A DNA stretch of 64,000 bases from assembly GCF_020073745.1 (NCBI RefSeq), contig NZ_JAIRAU010000015.1, positions 124,001 to 188,000 of the forward strand, in the 5' to 3' direction. The notes below the pieces were generated by a model that did not search any database, was not told the DNA's origin, and was given only the letters and a program-made list of their open reading frames with translations. Origin of the DNA: Nannocystis pusilla. Lineage in GTDB: Bacteria; Myxococcota_A; Polyangia; Nannocystales; Nannocystaceae. Positions 38,348 to 46,870 of the stretch are shown here, piece by piece. Position 1 is the first letter of the stretch; each line of letters opens with the position of its first letter. The position numbers and the translations under genes are program-made.

Positions 38348-40426
38348 TCACGCCGGCGCGAGCGGGTGCTCGAACACGGGGGGCTTGCCGCGGCTCATGG
38401 CGGTGACGCCGACCTTGCTGGACGACAGGCACAGGCTGTCGGCGGCGCGCTGCTCCTCGAGCGCGCCGCCGGCGGCGACGTCGAGGGCGTTCACGTCCTC
38501 GATCGTGCGGGCGAGGAGGTCGCGCAGCTGGGCGTCGAGGACGACCCCCTGCTCGTTGTGGGGATCGACGTCGCGGTCGACCTTGACCTCGGCCGGGCCG
38601 GTGCGGAACGGCGGGAGCGGAGCTGTCCCTCGGGCCAGGGCGAGCGCGAACTCGCCGCTGGCGCGCGGGAGGTCGCGCACGGGGACGAGCGCGGAGACGA
38701 GGCCGAGCTCGTGCGCGCGCGCGGCGGTGATGCTCTTGCCGGTCAGCAGCAGCTCGTTGATCGCGGCGAAGTGCTCGGGGGCGCTGCTGCGGTGGAGCAG
38801 GTGGCAGCCGCCGAGGCCGGGGATGACGCCGACGGTCGGCTCGGGCTGGGCGATGACGGCGCCCTCAGCGGCGATCCGCGCGTGGCACGAGCTGGCCAGC
38901 TCCATGCCGCCGCCGAGAGCCCGACCGACGATCGCGGCGACGGTCGGCTTGCCGGCCCGCAGCTTGCCCAGCGCGGCCTTCCAGCCCTGGATCAGCGCCA
39001 GCGCGGCGTCCCGCTTGCCGAGGACGGGGACGAAGGCGCCGACGTCGGCGCCGTGGCCGAAGTCGCGGTTGAACAGGCCGTCGGGGGCGACGACGATCGC
39101 CTCGACGTCGGGGTCGGCCTGCAGGGCGTCGACGGCCCGCCCGAGCTCGGCCAGCAAGGTGTGCCCGAGGGTCGAGCGCTTGAGCGAGATCAGGCCGACG
39201 CCGCCGGCGGCGCTGCGGCCGACGTAGATGCTGTCCCATCCGACATGTTCTCCGCGACCTGTCCGTGAGAACACGTCGAGCGGGGCGACCTCGTCGGCGC
39301 GGGTGATCCGCTGCTCGGCCAGGAAGGCGCGGGTCAGCGCGGCGGCCTGGTCCAGGCCCATGGCGGCGATCAGCGCCGGCGGACCCTCGCGGAAGGCGAG
39401 CGCCTTCTCGGCCAGGTAGTTGAGGGCGTCGGCGGCGACGATCCCGTGGCCGAGCATGCGCGCGGTGAGGGCGAACAACATGCCGAACATGCGCGCGCGG
39501 ACGACGGCGACGCCCTCGGGCGGGCACTTCTGGCCGCGCTCGTAGGGCCACTGCTTGCCCGGGTCGGCGATGTACGGCTTCCACGCCTCGGGGATGGCGT
39601 AGAGGGTGCTGTCGACCTCCTCACGCATGAGCTCCATGCAGTGGGCCGACAGGGCGTTGGCGCCGCGGATCAGGTTGTGGACGAAGAACGGCGAGGTGCC
39701 GAGCAGCTGCTTGCAGGCGTCGTCGACCTGGGCGGGGCTGAGGCCGGTGCTCTCGTGGATCCGCACGGCCTCGAGCATCATCCCGCAGAACAGGCGATCG
39801 GCGGCGAAGCTCGGCACGTCGCCGACCGAGATCAGGGTCATGCCGGCGCGCCCGAGGAAGCCGCGGATCAGCTTGAGCGCGGCGGGGCCGGTGACGGCGC
39901 CCTGCTCGGGCAGCTCCCACAGCTTGTTGGTGAGGTGGGGGAAGAACGGGTGCAGTACGCCGCAGCGGTCGGCGCCGGGGAGGCCGTCGAACAGGTGGTG
40001 CGTGGTGAAGCCGCTGGTGGCCGAGAAGATCAGCGCCTCGGGGTCGCGGGCCCGGATCGCGGCGTACAGCGGCTTCTTGACGGCGAGGCTCTCCGGGACG
40101 GCCTCGAACACCAGGCCGATCTTGAGGTCGGCCGGGATGTCGGCGACGCCGCCGCGGATCGGGATGATGGCGCGCGTGATGGCCTCGATCTCGGCCGGCG
40201 AGACGCGCGGGGCGAACTGTTCGGCGAGCTTGGCGGCCACCTGCTCGACGGCGGGCGACAGGTCGAGGGCGATGACCGGGACGCCGTGGCGGGCGAGGAT
40301 GCGCGCGAGCTGACCGAGCTTGCCGAAGCCGACGTTGCCGCAGCAGCCGGCCACCAGCAGTGCCCGCGGCGGGCCGCCGTCCGGCTGAAAGATCGCTGAA
40401 ATCGAGGGATCGCGCGCAGTTTCCAT
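38348..40426 (-). CDS. 3-hydroxyacyl-CoA dehydrogenase/enoyl-CoA hydratase fusion, reversed domain order
   Basis: A 692-residue fusion. The N-terminus is a 3-hydroxyacyl-CoA dehydrogenase NAD-binding domain (VAGCCGNVGFGKLGQLARIL, then FSATSGFTTHHLFDGLPGAD and GVLHPFFPHLTNKLWELPEQ). A C-terminal dehydrogenase domain follows (FAADRLFCGMMLEAV). From about residue 420 there is a crotonase (enoyl-CoA hydratase/isomerase) domain with GKPTVAAIVGRALGGGMELA (oxyanion-hole loop) and VGVIPGLGGCHLL. FadB and FadJ carry the hydratase first, so the order here is reversed. An in-frame repeat insert at about 39229-39282 encodes FSRTGRGEHVGWDS in the linker between the two halves. It probably acts in fatty-acid or aromatic beta-oxidation. 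Confidence 0.85.
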   Translation of the reverse strand: METARDPSISAIFQPDGGPPRALLVAGCCGNVGFGKLGQLARILARHGVPVIALDLSPAVEQVAAKLAEQFAPRVSPAEIEAITRAIIPIRGGVADIPADLKIGLVFEAVPESLAVKKPLYAAIRARDPEALIFSATSGFTTHHLFDGLPGADRCGVLHPFFPHLTNKLWELPEQGAVTGPAALKLIRGFLGRAGMTLISVGDVPSFAADRLFCGMMLEAVRIHESTGLSPAQVDDACKQLLGTSPFFVHNLIRGANALSAHCMELMREEVDSTLYAIPEAWKPYIADPGKQWPYERGQKCPPEGVAVVRARMFGMLFALTARMLGHGIVAADALNYLAEKALAFREGPPALIAAMGLDQAAALTRAFLAEQRITRADEVAPLDVFSRTGRGEHVGWDSIYVGRSAAGGVGLISLKRSTLGHTLLAELGRAVDALQADPDVEAIVVAPDGLFNRDFGHGADVGAFVPVLGKRDAALALIQGWKAALGKLRAGKPTVAAIVGRALGGGMELASSCHARIAAEGAVIAQPEPTVGVIPGLGGCHLLHRSSAPEHFAAINELLLTGKSITAARAHELGLVSALVPVRDLPRASGEFALALARGTAPLPPFRTGPAEVKVDRDVDPHNEQGVVLDAQLRDLLARTIEDVNALDVAAGGALEEQRAADSLCLSSSKVGVTAMSRGKPPVFEHPLAPA

Positions 40427-40708
40427 GGGCCGGGAGGATAAAAGGGGCGCGGGACGGGCCGGCAGGGGCCCAGATTGAGCTTCTTCACGCGACTTGCGCT
40501 ACCTGTATCGGCCGTCATTCTCCATTTCTCGCCCGCTCAGCGGCGATCCACGGGAATGGTCACGATCCTTTTATATAGCAGTGCTCGCTCGCTTGCGCGG
40601 CGAGCGCCGCTGTTTTCTCTCGATCGTTGCCGAATTGGCGGCGTTCGGACTACAGTGCCGTTCACGACTCGATCGACCCACGATCAAGGCACGTAGGAGA
40701 ACTCCGTC
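40427..40708. other. Promoter region of the small lipoprotein gene
   Basis: About 280 bases that are less GC-rich than the rest (TCCTTTTATATAGCAGTG at 40567-40584). A short GC hairpin followed by TGTTTTCT (GCGGC-GAGC-GCCGC, 40597-40617) could be an attenuator. A possible -35 TTGCCG at about 40626 and -10 TACAGT lie 18 bases apart, about 60 bases before ATG 40709. AGGAGA supplies the ribosome site. Confidence 0.45.
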
Positions 40709-40966
40709 ATGAAGCACACCAAGATCGTTTTTGCGGCCCTCGCCGCGATGTCCCTGTCCCTCCCGGCTTGCGGCGGGGACGCCAAGAAGGAAGAGAAGAA
40801 GGAAGAGAAGAAGGTCGAGGCGAAGGCCGACGCGAAGCCCGCCGATGCCAAGCCGGTCGAGGCCCCCAAGCCGGCCGAAGAGAAGCCCGAGGACGCCAAG
40901 CCCGCCGACCCGGCCGCCCCGGCCCCCGGCGGCGCTGCTGCCCCGGCACCCGAGGCCGGCAAGTAA
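40709..40966 (+). CDS. Small Lys/Glu/Ala/Pro-rich lipoprotein
   Basis: An 85-residue protein with a clear lipoprotein signal (FAALAAMSLSLPACGG), then a tail made almost only of Lys, Glu, Asp, Ala and Pro (KKEEKKEEKKVEAKADAKP onwards). There is no folded domain. Such tails can bridge the outer membrane to peptidoglycan or act as a flexible spacer, as in abundant small envelope lipoproteins. A good ribosome site (AGGAGA), an AT-richer promoter region and a strong terminator directly behind suggest a highly expressed single gene. Confidence 0.85.
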   Translation: MKHTKIVFAALAAMSLSLPACGGDAKKEEKKEEKKVEAKADAKPADAKPVEAPKPAEEKPEDAKPADPAAPAPGGAAAPAPEAGK

Positions 40967-40999
40967 TCCGGTCCTCTTCTCAGCCACCAAGCAAGACAC

Positions 41000-41037
41000 G
41001 GCGAGGCGCCAGGATGGTGCCTCGCCTTGTTTTTTTG
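41000..41037 (+). terminator. Rho-independent terminator of the small lipoprotein gene
   Basis: GGCGAGGC (41000-41007) and GCCTCGCC (41019-41026) form a perfect eight-base stem with a loop of 11. It is followed at once by TTGTTTTTTT. This is the clearest intrinsic terminator in the window and lies 34 bases after the lipoprotein stop codon. Confidence 0.95.
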
Positions 41038-41120
41038 CCCTGCTGTCGATCGCACCGCGTCGCGCCGTGCACACGCGCCCGAGGGCCGCGTACGCCGACG
41101 AGGTTTTGCTAGGGTGAGGC

Positions 41121-41867
41121 ATGCGCCACGACGGCCGCGACCTCGATCAATTGCGACCCTTCTCCCTCGAGCCCGGCTTCATCGGCTCGGCCCTCGGTTC
41201 GGTGCTGGTGGCGACCGGCCGGACGCGGGTGATCTGCACCGCCAGCCGCGAGGCGAAGCCGCCCGGCTGGTTGACCCAGGGCGGCTGGGTGACGGCGGAG
41301 TACGCCATGCTGCCCGGGGCGGTTCGACCTCGCGGTCGCCGTGAACCAGACGGCCGGGCCAAGGAGATCCAGCGGCTCATCGGCCGCTCGCTTCGCGCGG
41401 CGATCGACCTCGAGAAGCTGGTAGGTCCGCAAGGGCCGGTGGCCCTGACGGTCGACTGCGACGTGATCGAGGCCGACGGCGGGACCCGCACGGCGGCGAT
41501 CACCGGCGGGATGGTGGCGCTGGCGCTGGCAGTCCGGGCCCTGCAGCGCGAGGGCGTGCTGACGAGCGACCCGGTGCGGGCGCTGGTCGCCGCGGTCTCG
41601 GTCGGGGTGTGCCCGCTGCCCGGGGCCGGCGCCGAGGTGCCGATGCTCGACCTCGCTTACGCAGAGGACAGCCAGGCGATCGTCGACTGCAATGTGGTGA
41701 TGCTCGAGCGCGGCGGGCTGGTCGAGATCCAGGGCACCGGCGAGCGCGGCGGGTTCGACCGCCCGGCGCTGTCGCGCATGCTCGACCTGGCCGAGTCCGG
41801 CATCGCGTCGCTGTGGACGGCCCAGCGCGCGGCGCTTGCGAAGGCGTCCGAACAGGCAGGATCGTGA
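41121..41867 (+). CDS. rph: Ribonuclease PH
   Basis: A 248-residue RNase PH, the phosphate-dependent 3'-5' exonuclease that trims tRNA 3' ends. The family start RHDGRDLDQLRPFSLEPGFI, VICTASREAKPPGWL and GWVTAEYAMLPGAV are present, as are GRAKEIQRLIGRSLRAAIDL (phosphate site) and TVDCDVIEADGGTRTAAITG with the catalytic Asp pair. LDLAYAEDSQAIVDCNVVM and EIQGTGERGGFDR complete it. It is followed 32 bases on by rdgB, the usual rph-rdgB pairing. Two tRNA genes lie just downstream, in keeping with its role. Confidence 0.97.
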   Translation: MRHDGRDLDQLRPFSLEPGFIGSALGSVLVATGRTRVICTASREAKPPGWLTQGGWVTAEYAMLPGAVRPRGRREPDGRAKEIQRLIGRSLRAAIDLEKLVGPQGPVALTVDCDVIEADGGTRTAAITGGMVALALAVRALQREGVLTSDPVRALVAAVSVGVCPLPGAGAEVPMLDLAYAEDSQAIVDCNVVMLERGGLVEIQGTGERGGFDRPALSRMLDLAESGIASLWTAQRAALAKASEQAGS

Positions 41868-41899
41868 GATCGCAGATGATCGGGCAGGAAGGTCCGGAC

Positions 41900-42577
41900 A
41901 TGTCCCGTCGGCTGGTGCTGGCGACCGGCAACCCGCACAAGGTCGCGGAGCTGGCGGCGCTGGTGCGCGCGGCCGGTCTGCCGCTGGCGGTCTGCTCGGC
42001 GCGCTCGCTGGGCCCGGCGCCGGAGGTGGTGGAGGACCAGGGCAGCTTCGAGGCGCACGCGCGGCTCAAGGCGCTCGAGATCGCGAGGTGGCTGCGCGGG
42101 CGCGGCGAACCGGGCGATACGCTGGTGCTGGCCGACGACTCGGGGATCTGCGTCGACGCGCTCGACGGGGCGCCGGGGGTCGACTCGGCGTACTTCGCCG
42201 GGCCCGAGAGCGACGACGCGGCCAACAACGCCCGCCTGGTGGCGGAGCTCGCTGCTCGCGGACTCACGAGCTCGCCGGCCCACTACGTGTGTTTGCTGGC
42301 GCTGACGCGGGTCGACGGGAAGCCGCTGCCGGCGGCGCCGGAGGGGTTGCGGCTGTTCACGGGGCGCTGGGACGGCGAGGTGCGGGCCTCGCCGCGCGGC
42401 TCGGGCGGGTTCGGCTACGACCCGTACTTCTGGCCGGCCGGCAGCGCGCGCTCGTCGGCCGAGCTGCCGCCCGCCGAGAAGAACGCGCAGTCGCACCGCG
42501 GACGGGCGACGGCGCTGCTGCTGGCGGCGCTCCCGGCGGTGCTGGCAGGCGAGGACGGGAGCTCGGCGGGCAGCTAG
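41900..42577 (+). CDS. rdgB: RdgB-type XTP/dITP diphosphatase
   Basis: A 225-residue nucleotide-sanitising pyrophosphatase that removes ITP and XTP. The start LVLATGNPHKVAELAAL with its Lys, then SFEAHARLKALEIA, LADDSGICVDALDGAPGVDSA, YFAGPESDDAANNARLV and GSGGFGYDPYFWP match the family. ATG 41900 has AGGAAGG eight bases upstream; ATG 41876 would add eight residues. The chosen start codon is itself part of the repeat core GGACATGTCC (41896-41905). The gene lies directly behind rph. Confidence 0.95.
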   Translation: MSRRLVLATGNPHKVAELAALVRAAGLPLAVCSARSLGPAPEVVEDQGSFEAHARLKALEIARWLRGRGEPGDTLVLADDSGICVDALDGAPGVDSAYFAGPESDDAANNARLVAELAARGLTSSPAHYVCLLALTRVDGKPLPAAPEGLRLFTGRWDGEVRASPRGSGGFGYDPYFWPAGSARSSAELPPAEKNAQSHRGRATALLLAALPAVLAGEDGSSAGS

Positions 42578-42827
42578 CGGCCGTCGAGCGGGCCGCGTCT
42601 GTTGTCCGCCACACGGGCGCATCGCTCCGGGCGTGAAGCACGACCGCGGTCGCGGCACCGGCGCGAGGGCGTCGCGTCGCTCGTCGGTCGCGTCTCGCCC
42701 GGGCTGCGCCTCCCTCGCGCGGTGCCGGATGCCGGCGGGAAGGATCGAGACGCCGCGGCGCGGGCGGCGTGCCGGTACTCGTTGCGCTGGATCGGCGCCC
42801 GGGGGTCGTGTATGGTCCGGGGCCGCT
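42578..42827. other. Gap between rdgB and the tRNA genes
   Basis: About 250 bases with no gene. It contains no CATG repeat units, unlike most gaps of the window. The tRNA promoter should lie close to 42790-42827 (GTATGGTCCGG could include the -10 region), but I cannot place a -35. Confidence 0.3.
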
Positions 42828-42904
42828 CGGGGCGTAGCGCAGTCTGGTAGCGCGCCTGCTTTGGGTGCAGGATGCCGGAGGTTCGAATCCTCTCGCCCCG
42901 ACCA
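42828..42904 (+). tRNA. tRNA-Pro (anticodon TGG)
   Basis: A complete 77-base cloverleaf. The acceptor CGGGGCG pairs with CGCCCCG. The D arm is GCGCAGTCTGGTAGCGC, the anticodon stem is CCTGC-TTTGGGT-GCAGG with anticodon TGG, and the T arm is GGTTCGAATCC. The 3' CCA is encoded (42902-42904) and followed by a T run (ATTTTTG). It reads proline codons CCA/CCG and others by wobble. Confidence 0.97.
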
Positions 42905-42954
42905 ATTTTTGTTTCACGGCCCTCCCGGGCCGGTTCCACGGCCCTCCGAGGCCT

Positions 42955-43028
42955 GCGCCCATAGCTCAGTTGGATAGAGCATCGGCCTTCTAAGCCGAGG
43001 GTCCCAGGTTCGAATCCTGGTGGGCGCG
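42955..43028 (+). tRNA. tRNA-Arg (anticodon TCT)
   Basis: A complete tRNA of 74 bases without an encoded CCA. The acceptor GCGCCCA pairs with TGGGCGC. The D arm is GCTCAGTTGGATAGAGC, the anticodon stem is TCGGC-CTTCTAA-GCCGA with anticodon TCT, and the T arm is CAGGTTCGAATCCTG. It reads AGA/AGG, which are rare codons in this GC-rich window. It lies 50 bases behind tRNA-Pro and is probably cotranscribed with it. Confidence 0.96.
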
Positions 43029-43050
43029 CTGCTGCATGCGGTGCGCCCGA

Positions 43051-43833
43051 TCAGGCGCAGGCGGCCCGGTAGGCGGCGGCGAAGCGGCGCGCTCGCTCGG
43101 GATCGACGGGGCCGCCGGCGCGGCCGTCGGCCCGCAGGGCGCTGCCGACGATGATGCCGTCGGACAGGTCCGAAAGGACAGGTAGCGCGGCCTCGGTCGC
43201 GCCGCTGGCGACGTAGAGCGGGACGCCGCCGGCGGCCTCGCGGACGCGACGCAGGTGCTCGGGGTCGACGGCCTCGCCGGTGCCGCTGCCGGTGACGAGG
43301 ACGGCGTCGGCGAGGCTGCGCTGGACGAGGTCGCGGGTCTCCTCGGCGAGGTCGCGCGCGGCCAGCGGGGCGCTGTGCTTGACGGCGACGTCGGCCCAGA
43401 TCTGGAGGTCGGGCCGGCCGAGCTCGCGCCGCAGCCGCAGGACGTCGGCGGCCTGGCCCTCGACGAGGCCCTGGTCGGTGACGCGGGCGCCGGAGAGGAC
43501 GTTGATCCGCACGCAGGCGGCCCCGACGACGGCGGCGACGGCGACGGCGGCGAGGCCGTCGTTGCGCAGGACGTTGATGCCGAGCGCGAGGTCGGGGCAG
43601 GCGTCGCGCACGGCGAGGGCGCAGGCGGTGATGCCGGCGATCGTGACCGGAGGGACATGTCCCTTGAAGAAGGGGATGTCGCCGAAGTTCTCGACGATGG
43701 CGAGGTCGAAGCCGGCCGCCGCGAGGGCCCGGGCGTCGCGGGCGACGGCGCGGGCGATCGCCGCCACGGGCTCGCTGCTGCGCGGGCTGCCGGGCAGCGG
43801 CGGGAGGTGCAGGACGCCGACGAGGCTGCGCAT
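43051..43833 (-). CDS. BtpA/SgcQ family TIM-barrel protein
   Basis: A 260-residue protein. The start LVGVLHLPPLPGSPRSSEP is the family signature. It is followed by LAAAGFDLAIVENFGDIPFF, LALGINVLRNDGLAAVAVAA, VRINVLSGARVTDQGLVEG and IWADVAVKHSAPLA, and ends with VLVTGSGTGEAVDPEHL. BtpA is needed for photosystem I stability in cyanobacteria, while most bacterial relatives (SgcQ) are of unknown activity; the fold suggests a phosphate-bound sugar or nucleotide substrate. GGACATGTCC (43653-43662) lies in frame in the protein (KGHVPP). The gene converges with the tRNA genes. Confidence 0.88.
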   Translation of the reverse strand: MRSLVGVLHLPPLPGSPRSSEPVAAIARAVARDARALAAAGFDLAIVENFGDIPFFKGHVPPVTIAGITACALAVRDACPDLALGINVLRNDGLAAVAVAAVVGAACVRINVLSGARVTDQGLVEGQAADVLRLRRELGRPDLQIWADVAVKHSAPLAARDLAEETRDLVQRSLADAVLVTGSGTGEAVDPEHLRRVREAAGGVPLYVASGATEAALPVLSDLSDGIIVGSALRADGRAGGPVDPERARRFAAAYRAACA

Positions 43834-44020
43834 GGCGGCGAAGGTAGCAGCGATCGCCGCGGCGATGGGCGATGGGCTGGCGCGGTCGTCAGGAGCCGTG
43901 GGCTCGCTGCTGCGCTGGGGGCGTCGCGGCCCCGGGCGATCCATCGCTCGCGGCCGGCGCCTCGGCGGCCCGGGGCGCTCCGGCGTCACGGGGGGCAGGT
44001 GCCCGAGCCAGCCGACACGA

Positions 44021-44572
44021 TCACGGCGCGCCTCGGTGGTGGGTCGGGCGCGGACACACGTAGGCGAGCACGGGCGCGTCCTCGCCTGTGGCCCCGGGCG
44101 CGGTGGTCCCGAGGACGCGGCCGGCGAGGCGAAACCCGAGCGAGGCCAGCAACGCGCGCGAGGGGGCGTTCTCCTCGACCACGAAGGCGTCGAGGCGGGC
44201 GAGGCCCAGCTGGGCGAACGCGTGGTCGACGACGGGTTGGACGATGGCGCGCGCGAGCCCCCGCCCGCGGAAGTTCGGCGCCAGCCAGTAGCTGAGCAGC
44301 GCCGTGCGCCGCGAGGCCCCGCCGAGGTACACCACGCCCGCGAGCTCGCCGTCGTCGCTGCGACCGACGAAGGCGAAGGCCTTGCGCGCGCGTCGCTCTC
44401 GCACCACGTCGGCCAGCCACGCGCGCGTCGCCTCCGGCGAGGCGGGGCGGGGCGCGCCTCGCAGCGGCGCGTCGCCCTCGAGCGCCACCAGCCGCGCCAG
44501 CGCGGCCTCATGGCGCTCTTCCAGGGGTTCGACCAAGTGCGCGTGAGGCCTCGCCGATCGCTCCGTCTTCAT
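44021..44572 (-). CDS. GNAT-family N-acetyltransferase
   Basis: A 183-residue acetyltransferase starting at ATG 44572. The layout resembles RimJ/RimL-type enzymes that acetylate protein N-termini: a start with HLVEPLEERHEAALARLVA, ELAGVVYLGGASRR, the acetyl-CoA loop NFRGRGLARAIVQPVV and LARLDAFVVEENAPSRALLA followed by SLGFRLAGRV. The substrate is not predictable. An open reading frame extends upstream to 44725, but its extra residues are repeat-derived (MSLSTSDPARPRG). The gene lies 187 bases upstream of the BtpA-like gene on the same strand. Confidence 0.88.
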   Translation of the reverse strand: MKTERSARPHAHLVEPLEERHEAALARLVALEGDAPLRGAPRPASPEATRAWLADVVRERRARKAFAFVGRSDDGELAGVVYLGGASRRTALLSYWLAPNFRGRGLARAIVQPVVDHAFAQLGLARLDAFVVEENAPSRALLASLGFRLAGRVLGTTAPGATGEDAPVLAYVCPRPTHHRGAP

Positions 44573-45326
44573 CGCCTCCCGACCGCCTCCGACGGCCGCG
44601 CATGTTGGCACGTCCGCCCACCCGCCGCCACCGGCCCGAGCCGCACGCCCGGGGCCCTTACGCCGCTCCCATGGGCGGGGGGCAGATCCGCGCGGTCGGG
44701 CGGGGTCAGATGTCGATAAGGACATGTTCGATGCTTCATGTCCGATGGCACATGCGGGGGGGCGGGCGAGGGGGCAGATCCGCGCGGTCGGGCAGGATCG
44801 GATGTCGATAAGGACATGTTCGATGCTTCATGTCCGATGGCACATGCGCGGGGGGCGGGCGAGGGGGCAGATCCGCGCGGCGGACGCGGGGCGGATGTCG
44901 ATAAGGACATGTTTGATGCCGCATGTCCGATCGCACATGCGCGCGCGCCGACGGGCAGATCCGCGCGTGGCGGTCGCGGTTCGGATGTCGATGAGGACAT
45001 GTTCGATTCCGCATGTCCAAACGGACATGTATGGAGCGGCGGCGCGGGTGGGCGCGCATCGATCCCGCGGTTGGTTTCGCGGGCGCGGGCGAGCGAGCGG
45101 GAGCGTCGGCCGGGCCGGAAGCGGGCGTGCGCAGCCGGATGCGCCGCGGAGATGGAGACAGACTCGGCGTGGAGCGTGTCGCCGCGGTGGAGCGAGCGGG
45201 CGCGCGCCAACCCGCGACCGCCGGCGCACGCCGGCCTGCGATCGCGGTCGCTGACAGGCGCCGGTGATCGTGAGCACTTCAGGCGCACACGCGGCGGGCG
45301 CTAGCGTCGGTCGCAGGAGGTGGCGC
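44573..45326. repeat. Long intergenic region with a four-unit tandem array
   Basis: About 750 bases without a gene. From 44681 to about 45035 there are four tandem units (starts at 44681, 44773, 44866 and 44954; 88-93 bases each). Each has GGCAGATCCGCGCG, then a GATGTCGATAAGGACATGTT block, then TTCATGTCCGATGGCACATG or a variant. The unit is thus made of three CATG repeat cores plus a fixed GC-rich spacer. Beyond it (45036-45326) lies ordinary GC-rich sequence with the promoter of the next lipoprotein, and a clear GGAGG at 45316-45320. Open frames through the array are by-products of its composition. Confidence 0.8.
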
Positions 45327-46436
45327 ATGCGGGGGATGTGGACGATCGCGGTGACGGCGACGCTCGGGCTGCTGGGCTGCGGCGACAGCGGGACGGGCGC
45401 GAGCACGGGCGGGGCCAGCGACGGGACGACGACGGAGGCGGCGACGGACGGGAGCGCGACGGCGGCGACGGAGCCGACGGCGACGGAGCCGACGACGACG
45501 GAGCCGGCGCCGACGACGGGCGGGACGACGACGGCGCCGACGAGCACGACGACGCCGACGACGGAGCCGACGACGGGGACGCCGGCAGAGTGCCAGACGG
45601 CGGCCGACTGCCAGGCGCCGACCTGCCAGGCGCCGACCTGCGAGGCGGGGATGTGTGGGACGATGAACCTGGCCGAAGGGACACCCGTCGACGACCTCCC
45701 GGGCGACTGTCGCGAGACGGTGTGCGACGGGGCCGGCGGGACGAAGGAGGTGCCGATCGACGACCCGCCGGCGCAGGCGGCGGGGGACTGCAAGGTGGTG
45801 GGCTGTCTGCAGGGACAGGTGGAGTACACGCCGGCCGACGACGACCTGCCGAACGACGACAACGACTGCACGATCGACTCGTGCATGGCCGGCCAGCCGG
45901 TGTTCGCGGCCAAGCCGATGCACAGCCCGTGCGGGCCGATGGGCGCGAACTTCTGCCACAGCGACGCGTCGTGCCAGGCGTGCAAGGAGGTGACCGACGC
46001 GTGCGAGGACTACGGGTCGGAGCCGCACGAGACGCAGGCGACGGCGTTCAGCCTCGGCGAGATCACGGACGCCGACGCGAACGGGTCGTTCGCCTGCGGG
46101 ACGGTGGTGGGGGCGGGCGACGTCGACTGGTACACGTTCAGCGGGGTCGACGCGTTCCTCAACATGGTCGACCCGTCGCGCACGCTGGTGGCCGAGAACG
46201 ACGCGGGCCGCCTGTGCGTGTACATGCAGTGCGACAACGGCACGACGACGGTCGGCTGCGGGGCCAACGATACGCCCGACACGGCCCCGCTGGGCCAGAA
46301 GGGCTGCTGCGGGCTCGGGACGGTGTCTCCGTCGCTGAACTGCACCGGGCTCGACGATTCGGCCAAGGTGTGGATCAAGGTCGACAACCCGGAGATGCAG
46401 GCCTGCGTGCCGTACCGGCTCGACTATCACTTCTAG
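45327..46436 (+). CDS. Cys-rich lipoprotein with Thr/Glu/Pro linker
   Basis: A 369-residue secreted protein, ATG 45327 with GGAGG six bases upstream. The signal ends in a lipobox (ATLGLLGCG). Residues about 22-85 form a Thr/Pro/Glu/Gly linker. A Cys-rich part follows (TAADCQAPTCQAPTCEAGMC, CKVVGCLQGQVEYTPADDD, DNDCTIDSCMAGQPVF), which resembles DUF4215-like or EGF-like myxobacterial modules. The C-terminal ~130 residues look like a beta-sandwich (ANGSFACGTVVGAGDVDWYT) of the kind used as prepeptidase-type or carbohydrate-binding domains. It is probably exposed at the surface. The function is unknown. Confidence 0.82.
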   Translation: MRGMWTIAVTATLGLLGCGDSGTGASTGGASDGTTTEAATDGSATAATEPTATEPTTTEPAPTTGGTTTAPTSTTTPTTEPTTGTPAECQTAADCQAPTCQAPTCEAGMCGTMNLAEGTPVDDLPGDCRETVCDGAGGTKEVPIDDPPAQAAGDCKVVGCLQGQVEYTPADDDLPNDDNDCTIDSCMAGQPVFAAKPMHSPCGPMGANFCHSDASCQACKEVTDACEDYGSEPHETQATAFSLGEITDADANGSFACGTVVGAGDVDWYTFSGVDAFLNMVDPSRTLVAENDAGRLCVYMQCDNGTTTVGCGANDTPDTAPLGQKGCCGLGTVSPSLNCTGLDDSAKVWIKVDNPEMQACVPYRLDYHF

Positions 46437-46870
46437 CGTCGCGGGGGGCGGGGCGTGCTCGGAGGCGCGGGGCCGCGGAGAGCCGGGTGACGGCGGGCAC
46501 GGAGCGGCGGACCGTGGCCCCCGCGACGGCGGCCCCTTCCGTTTCACGTGCTCGGCGCGGTCGCTTTGAAGATGACATGGCGTTGAGGACAGGTCCGTCC
46601 CGCGGGCGGAGGACTGTGCGCCTGCGCGCGGTGAACGCGACTCCTTCCCGCCTGCGCCCCAGTCCGCCGCTCCGTGCCCGCCTGCGGCGGGCGTCGCCGG
46701 CCCCGCTCGTCGCCGGGCGGAGAGGCTCGGCGGTCGCTTCGAAGGTGAGCTGGCGTTGAGGAGAGGTCCGTCCCGCGGGCGGAGAGGCTCGGCCGGGGGC
46801 GACGAGTGTGGTGTGCCGGCGGCTCAGGACATGCTCGATCGGGCATGTCCTCCCGGACATGTCCGGAGCG
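46437..46870. repeat. Convergent gap with a 53-bp direct repeat
   Basis: About 430 bases without a gene. A 53-base block at 46558-46610 recurs at 46731-46783 with five mismatches; both start CGGTCGCTT and end with GGTCCGTCCCGCGGGCGGA. The second copy has lost the GACATGG and GGACAGG forms of the first (GAGCTGG, GGAGAGG). The end of the gap holds GGGCATGTCCTCCC and GGACATGTCC (46855-46864). Confidence 0.7.

Noticed and set aside
44573..44725. Longer GNAT protein starting at 44725
   Set aside because: The added residues come from the CATG repeat and do not align with the GNAT fold, which begins near ATG 44572.
44681..45035. CRISPR array
   Set aside because: The spacing is even, but units of about 90 bases are alike over their whole length, with no unique spacers and no cas gene in the window.
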